A DNA stretch of 64,000 bases from positions 11,780,001-11,844,000 of the forward strand of contig OY540821.1 in assembly GCA_961205875.1 (NCBI GenBank), given 5' to 3'. The DNA is from Sialis fuliginosa. Its lineage: Eukaryota > Arthropoda > Insecta > Megaloptera > Sialidae. The position numbers and the translations under genes are program-made. Under the pieces are notes generated by a model. That model did not search any database, was not told where the DNA came from, and worked only from the letters and a program-made list of their open reading frames with translations. This document shows positions 33,963 through 44,620 of the stretch, piece by piece; the first letter of the stretch is position 1; every line of letters begins with the position of its first letter.

Positions 33963-34668
33963 GATCGATATTTTTTATAATAATAAAATCGTACTAAAAA
34001 TTTCATTCAAGAATATTTTTTCAGAACTGTACACAAATATATTTCTGTAAATATTTTTATAGTTTCGATAAAACCGAAATCAAATATAAACACTTAAAAA
34101 AAACCTGTAGAAGTTTGTAAATTACCAAAACCAGTTATTAAATTTTCACTATTTGACTTGCAGAAAATCAGATAATATCTCAAACCTTACACCTGCACTT
34201 GCGAGTTGCTATAAATATCATAAACTTGTTAATTACTTGGTTACAAACATATATACGAAATGACCTTGTAGATCTTTTAGATCTTCTTGTTTTGTAATCT
34301 ATATATCAAATAACAAACAGTTATACATGTTCTTATGTAGTAGGTATGATAATGTAATTAAAACCCATAAATGATTTGAATATTTTTTACCTTACTAAAT
34401 TCAAATAAAAGGTATTATATGTGTTAATAATATTAAAAAGATAGGGTTAATGAACAAAAATCATTGGACTATTTCTACTAACCAGATTTTAGCTGTGTCA
34501 CTTTCGGCTAATAACTAAGAGGAACGTGATTGGTCGAATTTAATTTAAGTTAACGTAGCAACAAAAGTCTTGCGGAAATAACAAAATTAATGTTTGTATG
34601 AGGTACCTAATCATTATGTGTCAATAATACTAAATTACTAGATTAAAACATATATTTATTAAAAATTA
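33963..34668. other. AT-rich, no feature recognised
   Basis: Nothing identifiable. Confidence 0.5.
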
Positions 34669-34867
34669 GCTGCTACCCGCGATTTCCTCCACATGCAATT
34701 TGTATTTTTTTATAAGTTTTTGGGATAAAAAGTAGCCTATGTCCTTCCTTAGGATGTAAGCTATCTTCCTCCCAAATTTCATCAAGATCGGCTGAGCAGT
34801 TTATCCGTGAATGGATAACAAACAGACAGACATAGTTAATTTCGCATTTATAATATTAGTATGGATG
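34669..34867 (+). mobile_element. Near-complete SINE/non-LTR-like repeat unit
   Basis: Runs from 'ttagctgctacccgcgattt' through 'aaaaagtagcctatgtcctt', 'aaatttcatcaagatcggct', 'gagcagtttatccgtgaatg', 'aacaaacagacagacat' to the tail 'tttataatattagtatgga'. It is the best-preserved member of the family also seen at 3661, 21178 and 35107. About 200 bp long, it has no frame and depends on another element's enzymes. Confidence 0.75.
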
Positions 34868-35106
34868 AGGTTGCAGAAATTTCCGAATGTATCCAATGGT
34901 AACAACATTAAATTATAGTACAAGAACAAAAGTTGATATACACGTTGTTTTATCTGACTAAAATTTTCACAGCACTCTAGAGCTGCTGAAACATTGTTAG
35001 TAAACAGTGATCCGATTTTATTTTGTGCATTTTAAAACGAACCGCATTAAAATACGTTTTAATGACACTCGCTTATCCGACAATACAGAATGTAACAATA
35101 ATACAA

Positions 35107-35232
35107 AGAAGCCTATGTCCTTCCTTAGAAATGCAAATTTCATCACGATCGGTTCAGCGGTTTAGCCGTTCAAAGGTAACAGACAGGTAGAGAGACAGAC
35201 ATACTTTCGCATTTATGATATTAATATGGATA
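35107..35232 (+). mobile_element. SINE/non-LTR-like repeat, truncated copy
   Basis: Starts within 'agcctatgtccttcctta', has an internal deletion, then 'atcacgatcggttcagcggt', 'agagacagacatactttcgc' and 'tttatgatattaatatgga'. It lies about 240 bp from the fuller copy in the same orientation. Confidence 0.7.
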
Positions 35233-35240
35233 AAATAAAT

Positions 35241-35310
35241 TGTCAAGTGCGAATCAAGCCTCGCGTCTTAGTGTCCCGTACTGTACATTTTTCAATTGAA
35301 TCAAGTGCTT
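35241..35310 (+). repeat. 'aagtgcgagtcgagcctcgc' repeat, copy 1
   Basis: 'tcaagtgcgaatcaagcctc' then 'gcgtcttagtgtcccgtact' matches 42235-42295 and, reversed, 58612-58675. It is a short retroelement-like block of insect type. Confidence 0.7.
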
Positions 35311-36825
35311 AAAATCAATTAAATTTTAGCAACACAGATATGTGCATTTTTTCAGTTTTTTTTTTAAATATTACTTTCAAAGATATTGTCAGGGAACAAA
35401 ATATTTTAACAGTTTTTTGAGAATTTTTTGAACGAATATTTTAATAAAAACAAAACGTTTACATATTTAAAATAGTTGAATTGTCAGCTTCTATTTGATA
35501 CCCCACACGCCGGGTTTGAATAGAAAAAATTTGGTAACCCATCTGTTCTCCTCAAAAAGCGCAATAACTTAAAATTTTATTTTTATAACTCAGGACTGTT
35601 ATTAGTAAGACATTTACTATAAATACTACAATCATATCAAATCATAGCATTCTAGGTCAAAGAAAACTGTGACAAACAGACACAGTGTTAATTCAATAAG
35701 TATTTCTTTTTCTAATTTCGGTATGAAATACTAAAAATTAATTGAATTTGTTAACTTTGTACTCGCAGTATTAATGACAAACAGTTTCAAAATTATAATT
35801 TATAACATCGATATTTCATTGAAAGCAAATTTAAATTAATTAAAATCCATTTAGTTTTAAATGTATTCGTTTTTTGTGAATATATATCTATCGATCCGTA
35901 TAAAAAACATAGTTGACGATGTAAATAACAAATAGAAAAGTATCTCAGGTCTTTTGTTGAATTACAAATAGCTTTCTACTAAAATTTTTATTTCAATTAC
36001 TAACAATTCATTCAACAAAAAACTAAACCTCAATAAATTATTACCTTTAATGTGTCTAGTTTGAAACCTATTACAGTTTCTATATATTTTTTTCGTATTT
36101 AGAGGGAAAAAAACCTACATAGACGAAAGGAAAATAAAAGAAATTTTCCAGTGGAAAGGTACAATTGTGTTAGCTACGATTTTAGGCTATATTTAGTTAT
36201 ATGCCGAGTGTTTCTTATATAGAGCAAAATTGCGTTTTCTTGTATACAGTAATTGGCTTGTTATTTTGTTCTTGGAAAATTGATTTGACGTTTGAAATTC
36301 TAGCATTGTTAAAGTAAGTAACTCTACTTTATAAAAATATTGAAGTTAAAAATCATTTAAGATCGTTATATAAGAATTTTCTTGAAGTTTTTTTATGTTT
36401 AAATAGCAACTAAAATTAATTTTAATGTATTTTATGTCTAAAATTTAAATAAATATTATTAATTTACAAATATAAATAAAAACCAGTATTAAACTTCGTA
36501 AATATCTTATTTATTTATATCTTATATAATATGTACATTGTACATAATGAGGAAAAGGAGAAAAATGTTAATTGTAAAAGTTTAAAGGTTCAAAAAAATG
36601 TTATTCAATTTATTTGTACTTTTTCTTATTCCGAGTAAAAAATTCTTGAAAATTAAAAAATCTTAATTATTTTGTTAAATGTCTTGAAAAATTGAAGCCG
36701 AGAAATAATTTCTGTCACACAAAAGTATCTTGTTTTTTCTTTTGTCGTAAATAAGATGCCATAATAAAAAATTAAAGTTTCCATTTGAAAAACAAAAAGT
36801 TGATCAAATGTCCAGTATTACAACC
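35311..36825. other. AT-rich, no feature recognised
   Basis: No frame, RNA or ordered repeat is seen. Confidence 0.5.
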
Positions 36826-37060
36826 TAGCTAACAAAATTTTTTAGCTTACAAACACTTTCAAACGGGGGATCAAATTTATATGACGTTTCTCCTGGAGTT
36901 TTTGACAGATAGTTGCATGCATAAATGCATATATTTATTAAAGTATATTTACTATTTATTAACCTTGAGTAAAAACGGTAAAAACCAACTAACTACACAT
37001 GCAACTGTCATAAAAGTTTGATACCCCGTTTGTAAGTGCAAGCAAATTTTTGCTAGCTAG
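36826..37060. repeat. GCTAGC-type foldback, internal copy
   Basis: 'acaaacactttcaaacgggg' and 'atcaaatttatatgacgttt' near 36845-36890 mirror 'cataaaagtttgataccccg' and 'tttgtaagtgcaagcaaa' near 37010-37045. TAGC-containing ends sit at both borders. It matches the core of 59206-59748 but lacks that element's CAGGATGTCCC ends, so it is truncated or degraded. Confidence 0.75.
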
Positions 37061-37689
37061 TCTTGGATTTATTTCGGGGATTCTATCTTTTTTCCTTTCC
37101 TGATATAAACACATTTATTTATTGTTTTTATAAAACTTAGTCAGTAATTGAAATTCAATTCATATCTTCTACAAATCCATGATTTTGTGCCAAGCCAAAT
37201 TGTATATATACATATATTTGTACGTACCAAATAAAAATAATTAAAAATAGGTAGGTAAATACAAAAAAGGAATAATTCAAAAACATACTTTAACAAAATG
37301 AGTTTATAAATATCCGGAAATAATTCATAAGAAGCAATTAACGTTGAAATTCTTTCTGTCATGTTTATGTGGACATGGAAATTAAAGTGGTTGGTTAGAA
37401 CGACTGAAAATAACAATTTAAATGTGTGTACGTAATAATGTAGCATTCCAGTTGAACAAAAAAAAATACAACAACACGAGTTAGCTTCTATGATGTTACA
37501 CATATCAAGCAAATTAAATTTTAATAATAGTAGGTCTAAGGGAGAAAAATAAAACAAGAATTGTACGGTATTAACATAATGGAATACAGAAAAATATTTC
37601 AAGCTTTTGTTAGTATAATGAATGCTTTTTTATACAGGACAACCTCGATAAACTAAACTGACCACAATTATTTATTTCGTGTTTCAAAA
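37061..37689. other. AT-rich; contains the longest open frame
   Basis: A minus-strand frame of 153 codons (37141-37602) is rich in F, L, Y and C. I see no conserved motif, splice border or matching neighbour, so I regard it as chance in AT-rich DNA. Confidence 0.4.
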
Positions 37690-37810
37690 TCGAAAAAATG
37701 GAATCAAGTCTGTCTGTGTGTCTAACACAGCCTTATAACTGATCTGTTTATCCAAGAAAACTGAAATTAAGCATAGGTAAATGGTGGACTACTAATAGAC
37801 CTGAGTTACA
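37690..37810 (+). repeat. 'gtctgtctgtgtgtc' repeat tail
   Basis: 'ggaatcaagtctgtctgtgt', then 'ttataactgatctgtttatc' and 'gaaaactgaaattaagcata' fit the general pattern of insect element tails. No second copy of this exact type is found. Confidence 0.35.
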
Positions 37811-38481
37811 ATTTTTTATGAATTGTTTTTATGAATTGTTTTTATTGAATCTCGGTGAATCGGGTATCAAATGAAAGGAATTTAAATATGTAAACATTTT
37901 CGTTGTTAATCTTCGTTTAATAAATTTTTTTTAAAATCTTAAAAATATTTTATCTCCTACTCATATCTCCAAAAAATCTGAAAAAATTGGAAATATGTAA
38001 TTACAGTACTTTGGGAGCCTTCTGTTTTCTAATAGACGAACTATTAAATATAACTATTATGATGGTATTCAACTATGCTAAAATTCGGTTTCAGTTTAGT
38101 ATTTTTTCAAAAATTATTTAATTACTATTTTATTAAAGTACATTTTATACCAATTATTATGTAAGTATTTTTTATATAAATGTAGTTATTCTAGCATATA
38201 TTATTTCAATTACGTTACAACCCCAGTAAAGATCAAAAATGTATGTAATATATCCAATGAAAATAAACAAAATAATATCGTATTACATACAGTCAATAAA
38301 GAAGAAAAATAAACGAAGAAAACAGATTTGTGTTGATCTTATTACGAGACTGATCTAATATAAAATAAATTGTCCGTGAAAAAGCGGATGGCGCCACCAC
38401 TGCACTAATTACAGATGTGTTCGTACGTTCCCCGTGGCTATATCTCATGATCCTATCGCACAAAGCTACATACATAATCCC
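37811..38481. other. AT-rich, no feature recognised
   Basis: ATGAATTGTTTTT is duplicated in tandem near 37818-37845. Otherwise I see nothing. Confidence 0.45.
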
Positions 38482-38527
38482 TCTCTGTCGCACGCATGTA
38501 CGTGCAAGTACGAGTGCGAGAAAGAGA
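38482..38527. repeat. Hairpin of CTCTCTGTCGCAC type
   Basis: CTCTCTGTCGCACGCATGTAC pairs with GTACGAGTGCGAGAAAGAG across GTGCAA with a few mismatches. The size is compatible with a small-RNA precursor, but this kind of inverted GTCGCAC block is also common in insect repeats. Confidence 0.6.
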
Positions 38528-38529
38528 TA

Positions 38530-39134
38530 TGATGTGATGGATTAAACATCCTAGAACCAGTGATAATTCTGAGGATTTCCTTTTGAAATGACAACCCACG
38601 TTTCGTTTGAGGACAATATGATTAGCGCGAATAAACGGGCTGTAATATTTTGTAAAAAATGTGTGTATATCGCATTTTTCTCACGCATGTTGTGGAAACG
38701 AGAGAACATAATGTAAAAAATAAAATATATGGTGGAAAAAAGGAAAATATAAAATTATGTAAGTATGATGCGTATTATATTATAACAGTGTATGATTTTT
38801 CAATTTTCAAGTGCTTTTCAGAAAACACAAATCACTGAATATTTCATCTAGTTTATAAAATACTTTTTTTATATTAACTGTTGAGAAAAATGATTCAATT
38901 TTGTTTCAGAATTTATGAAAATTGAAACAGATTTTTTGTGTATACTTATTTGTAAAAACAATTGCATACGATACGAGAGTTTGATAAGTCTCGTCCCAGT
39001 TTTTGATATTTTTTTTCGATACCGTCTTGTGTATGTAACCGAGAAAATTTCCATCTATTGTCTGTTTAATTTAAGATTGCAGCGGTAACTAACACATAAA
39101 GCACAATACATCATATTTAAACAAATATATTTTG
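38530..39134. other. AT-rich, no feature recognised
   Basis: Nothing identifiable. Confidence 0.45.
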
Positions 39135-39310
39135 AGATGTCTCCCCTCCCTCTCACACACGATTTTGAAATGGGACCGTCCTCAAGCCATAGCCAATCAT
39201 CCAACCAAATTTCATTAATATCGGTTCAGTGGTTCATGAGTTATGCGTGACAAGGATTCACTCGACAGACAGATAATACACACACACAGACAGATAGACA
39301 GTCTTGACCT
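39135..39310 (+). repeat. Retroelement-like tail with CAGACAGATA run
   Basis: 'aaatttcattaatatcggtt', 'cagtggttcatgagttatgc' and 'cgacagacagataatacaca' resemble the tail order of the 34669 family, but more diverged and without the 'tttataatattag' end. Confidence 0.5.
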
Positions 39311-39990
39311 GAAACGGAATGAACAAGTTAAAATTTTGAAATCGGAGAACAATTTTTTTCTCATTTCAAAACGATCACAAAGCTTCTTGTATCTTCGATA
39401 TCGCGAGGAAGCAAAATTACAATATCAAAGTAAATAAATCAATTAAAATTAATATCCTATTAACTAAGCAGTGACAACTTCAGTTAGCAACATATCCCAG
39501 CGAATTATTACCATAGATACAATATTTACTTAAGCTGTTAAACATTCTTTATACAAACTAATTTAATTTACAGTCAATTAAAATATGTTTACCAAGGTAC
39601 GATGAAAAAACTAACAGCAAATATTTCGAAAATACGGATGTAAAATAAATACAAAAACCAGTTTCTTTACAAGTACAATTTGAACAGTAATGTAAATATG
39701 AAATGTAAAATTTGTTTCTTTTTAGTATTTTAGTAATCAGTTATTTAAATTAAAAGAAAGTAACATAAACTGCTAAAAAATTAATCTTATATATATTTTA
39801 ACCCTTGGAATATGCTACAAAACCTTGAAACTATATTAATGGCGTGTTTAGACCAAAAAGACAATTCAACAACACGGTTTGTCAAAAAAACACAATGTTG
39901 TCTTGGTTTAATTTCATCAAAATTTCAGACAGTCTCATTACGTCTATATCTAAATCAATTTCGTCTCGTCAGAGACGTGCAGTCCAAATT
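39311..39990. other. AT-rich, no feature recognised
   Basis: The plus frame that begins at 39812 runs into the following repeat and is not a gene. Confidence 0.4.
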
Positions 39991-40130
39991 GTTGACGTTT
40001 CGTTACACATTAGAAGAGTCTACTGCAATGTGTGACGAAACGTTGGCCGATAACACGGCCAAACCGACGCGGCTTACACTCAGAAACCAAGATCCATATC
40101 AAGATCACCGCAGAAGCCTCAAGACTTGTA
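39991..40130 (+). repeat. Hammerhead-core-like repeat family, copy C
   Basis: GTTGACGTTTCGTTACACATT (39991-40011, 21 bp) is the near-complement of the segment at 40027-40047, giving a hairpin with three mismatches. It continues GACGAAAC (40034-40041), a second stem GTTGGCC (40042-40048) with GGCCAAAC (40057-40064), then CGACGCGGCTTACACTCAG and the tail TCAAGACTTGTA. Confidence 0.7.
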
Positions 40131-40664
40131 TATACATATAATATATAATATTATCAAATTACACAAAAAACCGATTTATCAGATAATCTTATTGTGACTA
40201 TATGAAAGGTTCAAATGCTTTCAAAAATATAGACCATATGAGAGGACTTTCAATTGCGAATGACTGAGGGGTTATACATAACATACAATGAAACAGCTCA
40301 GTTTAAGCCGCTTAATGGTCATCAAAATGCGATTATGAAAGCTATATTCTCTCTCGGTTGTATGTCCAACAGGTAATTATAGGTTATTTGCAATTAAAAA
40401 CATTCTTAAAACTATGTATTAAATGTTTAATCGGTAGTAGCTTAAATTGTACATTAGTAACCGCGTTTTTGATCGCTCAGATGAGAGAATTAATTTGTAT
40501 TCGGAAATATTTGAATCAGTGCGCGGTATCAAAACTTAATGAGCGTTAGAGGCTATTGAAAATATTATGATATTTATTATTTCATGTTTTGACTAGTAGT
40601 AATTTGAATATTTTATAGATTATATTTAGATTTATTTTGTCTTATTATGTACCTTTTTGCAGTC
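40131..40664. other. Non-coding, no feature recognised
   Basis: A 63-codon frame (40358-40549) lacks recognisable features. Confidence 0.4.
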
Positions 40665-40684
40665 GGGGGGGGGGGGGGGGGGGG
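40665..40684. repeat. Poly-G tract (G20)
   Basis: Twenty consecutive G residues, the longest homopolymer in the window. Length may be affected by sequencing or assembly error. Confidence 0.9.
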
Positions 40685-40879
40685 ATTACTACCTGTTTGT
40701 ACCATATATTGTCCAATTGCAAAATATCAGTGAAAATTATTGTTTGCATAGAAAAAAAGTTAATTTTTTACTTCTGATTTTTATTTTATTACCAGTTGAT
40801 ATTTGATGCATGAAAAAGTTATATTTGTTTAATTTTAGGTTATATCTCGAGATGTCAACTTTCCATGTAACCTATCCAT

Positions 40880-41040
40880 CAGTCTGTGCACGATTTTCTC
40901 ATTGTCAGTAACTACTAAACGGACTTTATTCCGGTTTTCACTAATGGCTAGAGTATTTCATGATGAAGGTTTAGATTATAATTTGTGGATATTTTGTGTA
41001 AATTTCATGATGTTAGAAAAAAAATCGTTGGAGAGGTAAA
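40880..41040 (+). repeat. 'gtctgtgcacgattttctca' repeat, copy 2
   Basis: 'agtctgtgcacgattttctc', 'aaacggactttattccggtt', 'ttcactaatggc' and 'tttgtgtaaatttcatgatg' align over about 160 bp with 19150-19330. Confidence 0.8.
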
Positions 41041-41378
41041 ATAGTTAGCGATAATTGAAAACAAAGTGAATAGGTTTATTACAGATTATATTGACATCCA
41101 TGGGTAACACCAGGTCCACTGCGTTAAGCAAACGATAAAAAAATGGTATTTCAATTTGGTATACGAATATTAACGCAAATACAAACAAATAAAAAGTACA
41201 AACAAAACTAACCCAGAACAGTGAAGTTGATCTCTTTAGCATCTGAATTGTCGAATCAAGCTATAGAATCCTATATATATTTTCATAATTAAATGCTTTA
41301 AAAAAATTGCACCAGGTTCAAATATAATATTAAAGAAAATATGTATACTATATGCGTAATATATTCAATCTAGAATAA

Positions 41379-41577
41379 CGTATGGATTTTTTTGTAGTTC
41401 TGGGAAGAGATGGGAAGCTCCACAAATGTCAAAGAAATCTTTTTAATGCAAAAAAGATGTTTAAGAGCAAAGATGAACGTTCCACCTACAACTTACTGTC
41501 ATACCATTTTCAAAGAACTGGGCTTTCTAACAATAGATATACGATTTGAAAAATTTAAAGCGGCGTTTCTCAATTGA
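41379..41577 (+). mobile_element. Fragment of jockey/CR1-like non-LTR reverse transcriptase
   Basis: From 41401 a plus frame encodes W-E-E-M-G-S-S, then EIFLMQKRCLRA, then an HTIFKELGFLTIDI segment, ending at the TGA at 41575-41577. Known jockey, CR1 and related reverse transcriptases carry a C-terminal 'YG...WG.SS...I...QK..LR.I......C...F..L.ILT' pattern, and this matches it. The expected YG just upstream (about 41381-41386) is in another frame, so a one-base change or frameshift lies between. No palm catalytic motif or endonuclease is present. It is a dead 5'-truncated copy; the enzyme once copied element RNA at a nicked chromosomal target. Confidence 0.8.
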
Positions 41578-41690
41578 GAAAATATTGTTTTGTTAAAAAA
41601 TATATTTTAGATTTTATAGGTTTATTTTATTTTCGTTATATTATCAAGATATTTAAAAAAGGAATTTTGTAACAGATATATTAAGCTATA

Positions 41691-41750
41691 CAGTGGTGGA
41701 CTAAGGAAGGTTGGTACCTGAGACGGAATGTTAGTTATGTCCCCCCCCCC
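41691..41750 (+). repeat. CAGTGGTGGAC end with C10 tract
   Basis: CAGTGGTGGACTAAGGAAGG at 41691 leads through 'tacctgagacggaatg' to C10 at 41741-41750. This is the same terminus-plus-homopolymer style as at 62155. No right end is found. Confidence 0.45.
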
Positions 41751-42234
41751 ATAAAAAGGTCTCCAATAAGGATAATTAACAAAATTCTCATATTCTACTT
41801 AACAAAACATAAGAAGGTTGCTTTTACGTTCATAAAAAAAATATATTATGAATAAGGGGCTGTTACAGTTTAAAGTCAGTTGGCAAGCAGGTAGATGTAA
41901 AATATGAAATTCAAATTAATAGTTTTTTGACTTCTGGGCATTTGTAATGTTTCAGGATCAATGATTAAATTACTATGATTAAAATTAATTACAGTGCACT
42001 GCTTTAAGCAAGAAGAAACAAAAAACTATACTTTTAAGAAATTATATTTACAAATAAAATAGTTAATTCTAAACGACTCTTATAAAAATGAATTTTAATA
42101 TGTATTTTACGTTGTCAACAGATTGTAAATACACAATTAAAATATTGATGTAATCAATACCAAAAAAATTATGCGTGGCAATGAAATTGTTTCGGGATTG
42201 CACTCGAAAGCATTCTAAACGATCTATTAATGAA
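41751..42234. other. AT-rich, no feature recognised
   Basis: Nothing identifiable. Confidence 0.5.
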
Positions 42235-42295
42235 TTAATTTGCCAAGTGCGAGTCGAGCCTCGCGTATTAGTGCCCCGTACCGTAGATAAAAATT
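42235..42295 (+). repeat. 'aagtgcgagtcgagcctcgc' repeat, copy 2
   Basis: 'tgccaagtgcgagtcgagcc', 'tcgcgtattagtgccccgta' is the best-conserved copy of the block seen at 35241 and, reversed, at 58612. Confidence 0.75.
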
Positions 42296-42571
42296 TAGAA
42301 CAATTCAGATTAGTTTTAATATCATAGAAAGTTGTATTTTGAATTATAATAAAAACTACGTAAGTGCGGTGGTTTTTGATAATTTTATTTTAATATATCA
42401 TTATCAATTTTTCAGTAGTTATGGCCATTTGTTTTAGAACCTTAAATAATAAATTCGAATATTGGGTAGATATTTTATTTTTTAAGATTTATGAAGACCG
42501 CTTCTATATTTTTACTTTTTTCAGATTTTTCAATTGTAAGTTACTGAAATTCTATTTATAGTTATCATACA

Positions 42572-42588
42572 CCGTTTGGGATCCACTG
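42572..42588. repeat. hAT-like right end
   Basis: CCGTTTGGGATCCACTG is the mirror of CAGTGGATCCCAAACGG, a hAT-type end. No partner is found. Confidence 0.4.
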
Positions 42589-42795
42589 GTCTAATTTCAA
42601 CCAAAATATTAACTATACAATTTCATTCACATGATATGATATGATGAACCTAATATAATATAAAATTCGGATATAAATATATCCCATCGCCTACTAGAGC
42701 AACCCTGAAAACACATTCAATTAAAGTTTCCTGTTTCCATAGCTCAGTTATTTAATAGCATACTTTGCATCAAGTATATACAAACCCTACACAAA

Positions 42796-42900
42796 ATGCG
42801 TGGCCCCAAACTGGACATATTTTATGAAACATTGGACAGTTTGGAATGGACCGCCGACCGGCGCGCGGGGGATGTAATGGGTGGATTAGGGAAGGGGTAG
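42796..42900 (+). CDS. Candidate small ORF or first exon in GC-rich islet
   Basis: ATG at 42796 (context acaaaATGC) opens a 34-codon frame ending TAG at 42898-42900. It includes residues KLDIFYETLDSLEWTADRR and a donor-like GAT|GTAATG within the frame near 42873. The surrounding 42838-43010 segment is rich in CG dinucleotides, unlike its AT-rich flanks. It could be a first coding exon with promoter CpG content, a small peptide gene or chance. No family is recognised. Confidence 0.2.
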   Translation: MRGPKLDIFYETLDSLEWTADRRAGDVMGGLGKG

Positions 42901-43125
42901 AACCGTGGCCGCTTCGCGCCATTGCCGACAGCGGCTAGGGTCGCGTCAGTGTAGCGAACGTTGTAGCTTTGTACAAATTCCCCGAGCGAGCCCCGATATA
43001 TCCAGTGGCGGACATGTACAAATAATAAAATTATTATTAATTCAATCAGGGCCGAATACGAGCTCCAAAAAAATAATGGCCCGGACCATATAAAGTTTAG
43101 TCTGAATTAACTGTTATACACATAG
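42901..43125. other. Continuation of GC-rich islet; CAGTGGCGG at 43013
   Basis: Sequence to about 43010 stays GC-rich ('gccattgccgacagcggcta'). CAGTGGCGGAC at 43013 resembles the terminal motif of several elements here. Confidence 0.3.
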
Positions 43126-43249
43126 GCGCCAACTCTGAGAGGGAGGGATGGGGGTCATTGTCCACCCCGGCGTGATTTCATAGGGGATTTTTATTTATGT
43201 AAGTTATGATGTTACTTCTTATTAAATTCTTCAAATTTAAGTTTAATTA

Positions 43250-43398
43250 AATTTTAGATTTCGTTAAAAGTATGTTAATTATAAAGAAAATTATAAGAAA
43301 AGTGAAAATTTTTAAACTACAGGTCTGTATATCAAATTATTCTCGAGATATGGTCTCTGAAAGTTTTTTTTTTTTTTTTAATTTTTGAGAAAAATGGC
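43250..43398 (+). repeat. Partial copy 3 of the large palindromic element
   Basis: 'tttcgttaaaagtatgttaa', 'aaactacaggtctgtatatc', 'attctcgagatatggtctct' and 'gagaaaaatggcc' match one arm of 7765-8510 in the same order. Only one arm is present. Confidence 0.75.
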
Positions 43399-44339
43399 CG
43401 AACATCATTATTTATGCCAATTCAATTGCACTGTATCTCCTTGATTTGTGTACCTATAAGTAGCATAAAAAATGACCTAATTATAAAAATAAAAATCTTA
43501 TACACAATTTTCTTGAATTATAATTAAATTCTGGACAACGGTAAAGTGGAAAGAAAAAAAATCATTTTTTTATTGACGAGCTGCCACTGAGCATTCGAAT
43601 GAAAACATTGGATGCAACCCCGCGGTTTCGAGTTAGGGTTAACGCATCAATGCTATTTTGTGTGTTTTTTGTAGACAGACGTGTTGTGATTGAATTAATT
43701 AATACCAGCGTAGTTTTACTGTTTTTTTGTTGGTTTTTTTTCCTAATATTATCATTTAATTTATTCTCAATTTTGTTATTTATTACCCTAAGGTAAATTA
43801 CTATGGAAATGATTTATTCAATAATGTACCTTTTCGTAAATTATCATTATTAAACATTTGATTTAAATTTTATATACAACGAATTTATATGTAAAAAATA
43901 GGTACGGAATTTATAGAGTCAAAACGAAGAAATATACACTAGACTCTCGTTAACTCGGTTATACCTTGCACAAAAATAGCCAGATTACTGATGTGTCATG
44001 ACCAGATTTAATTTATATCCCCGGGTCCAATGTACTAGTTAATAATATAAATTAACACAACTTGAAAAATTGTGATTTTTTAAACTATATTATTATTTTT
44101 TTAATTTGTATGACTAGGGCTTCAACATCTGTAGACACAGCCCTAGGCGATATAACTCAAAAATAAAATTGTAAGAAAACAAAGAAATATCGTTTTGGTT
44201 AAGAAAAATTAATTATAGTAAAATAACTAACCTAGAATTCTAGGTAAAAATTAATAGAATGACAGTTAAATGAAGACACGCTGGATTTACATATAAAAGC
44301 ATCAATTTTATATAATTGAGTTAGTCGCTACAATTTCTG
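43399..44339. other. Mostly AT-rich; lone pogo-like end near 43937
   Basis: 'cactagactctcgttaactc' near 43937 resembles a pogo/Tigger-type terminus, but no partner is seen. A 65-codon frame (43599-43796) is not supported. Confidence 0.3.
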
Positions 44340-44620
44340 AACGACTCATATGCTATCTATACCTAACCTTATCAAAATACGACAGAGAGATCAGAGCTAT
44401 GTTTAGTAATGTCACAGAAACGCAGCTTTGACCATATCAAATGCACTTTACTACCGATGACCTCGACAGTTATTGACCCTCGGCGTTTAACTAAATTGCA
44501 GTGGAATCGGCGAACTTGAAATAGTACGTCTGTTTGTCTGTTTGGGGACTGTAATGACGCAGGGAGGGTTACTTGGCAGTATCTGAAATTGTACTCCATT
44601 TATTTGATTTGTTTCTGGTG
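44340..44620. other. Moderately complex segment of unknown role
   Basis: The composition is less AT-rich and includes GTCTGTTTGTCTGTTT near 44528. A minus 75-codon frame has no known domain. Confidence 0.2.

Noticed and set aside
37141-37602. Longest open frame (153 codons, minus strand)
   Set aside because: F/L/Y/C-rich translation of AT-rich DNA, with no conserved motif, no splice borders and no repeat-protein match.
39812-40141. 109-codon plus-strand frame
   Set aside because: Its second half is the hammerhead-like repeat, which also occurs in non-coding context in copies A and B.
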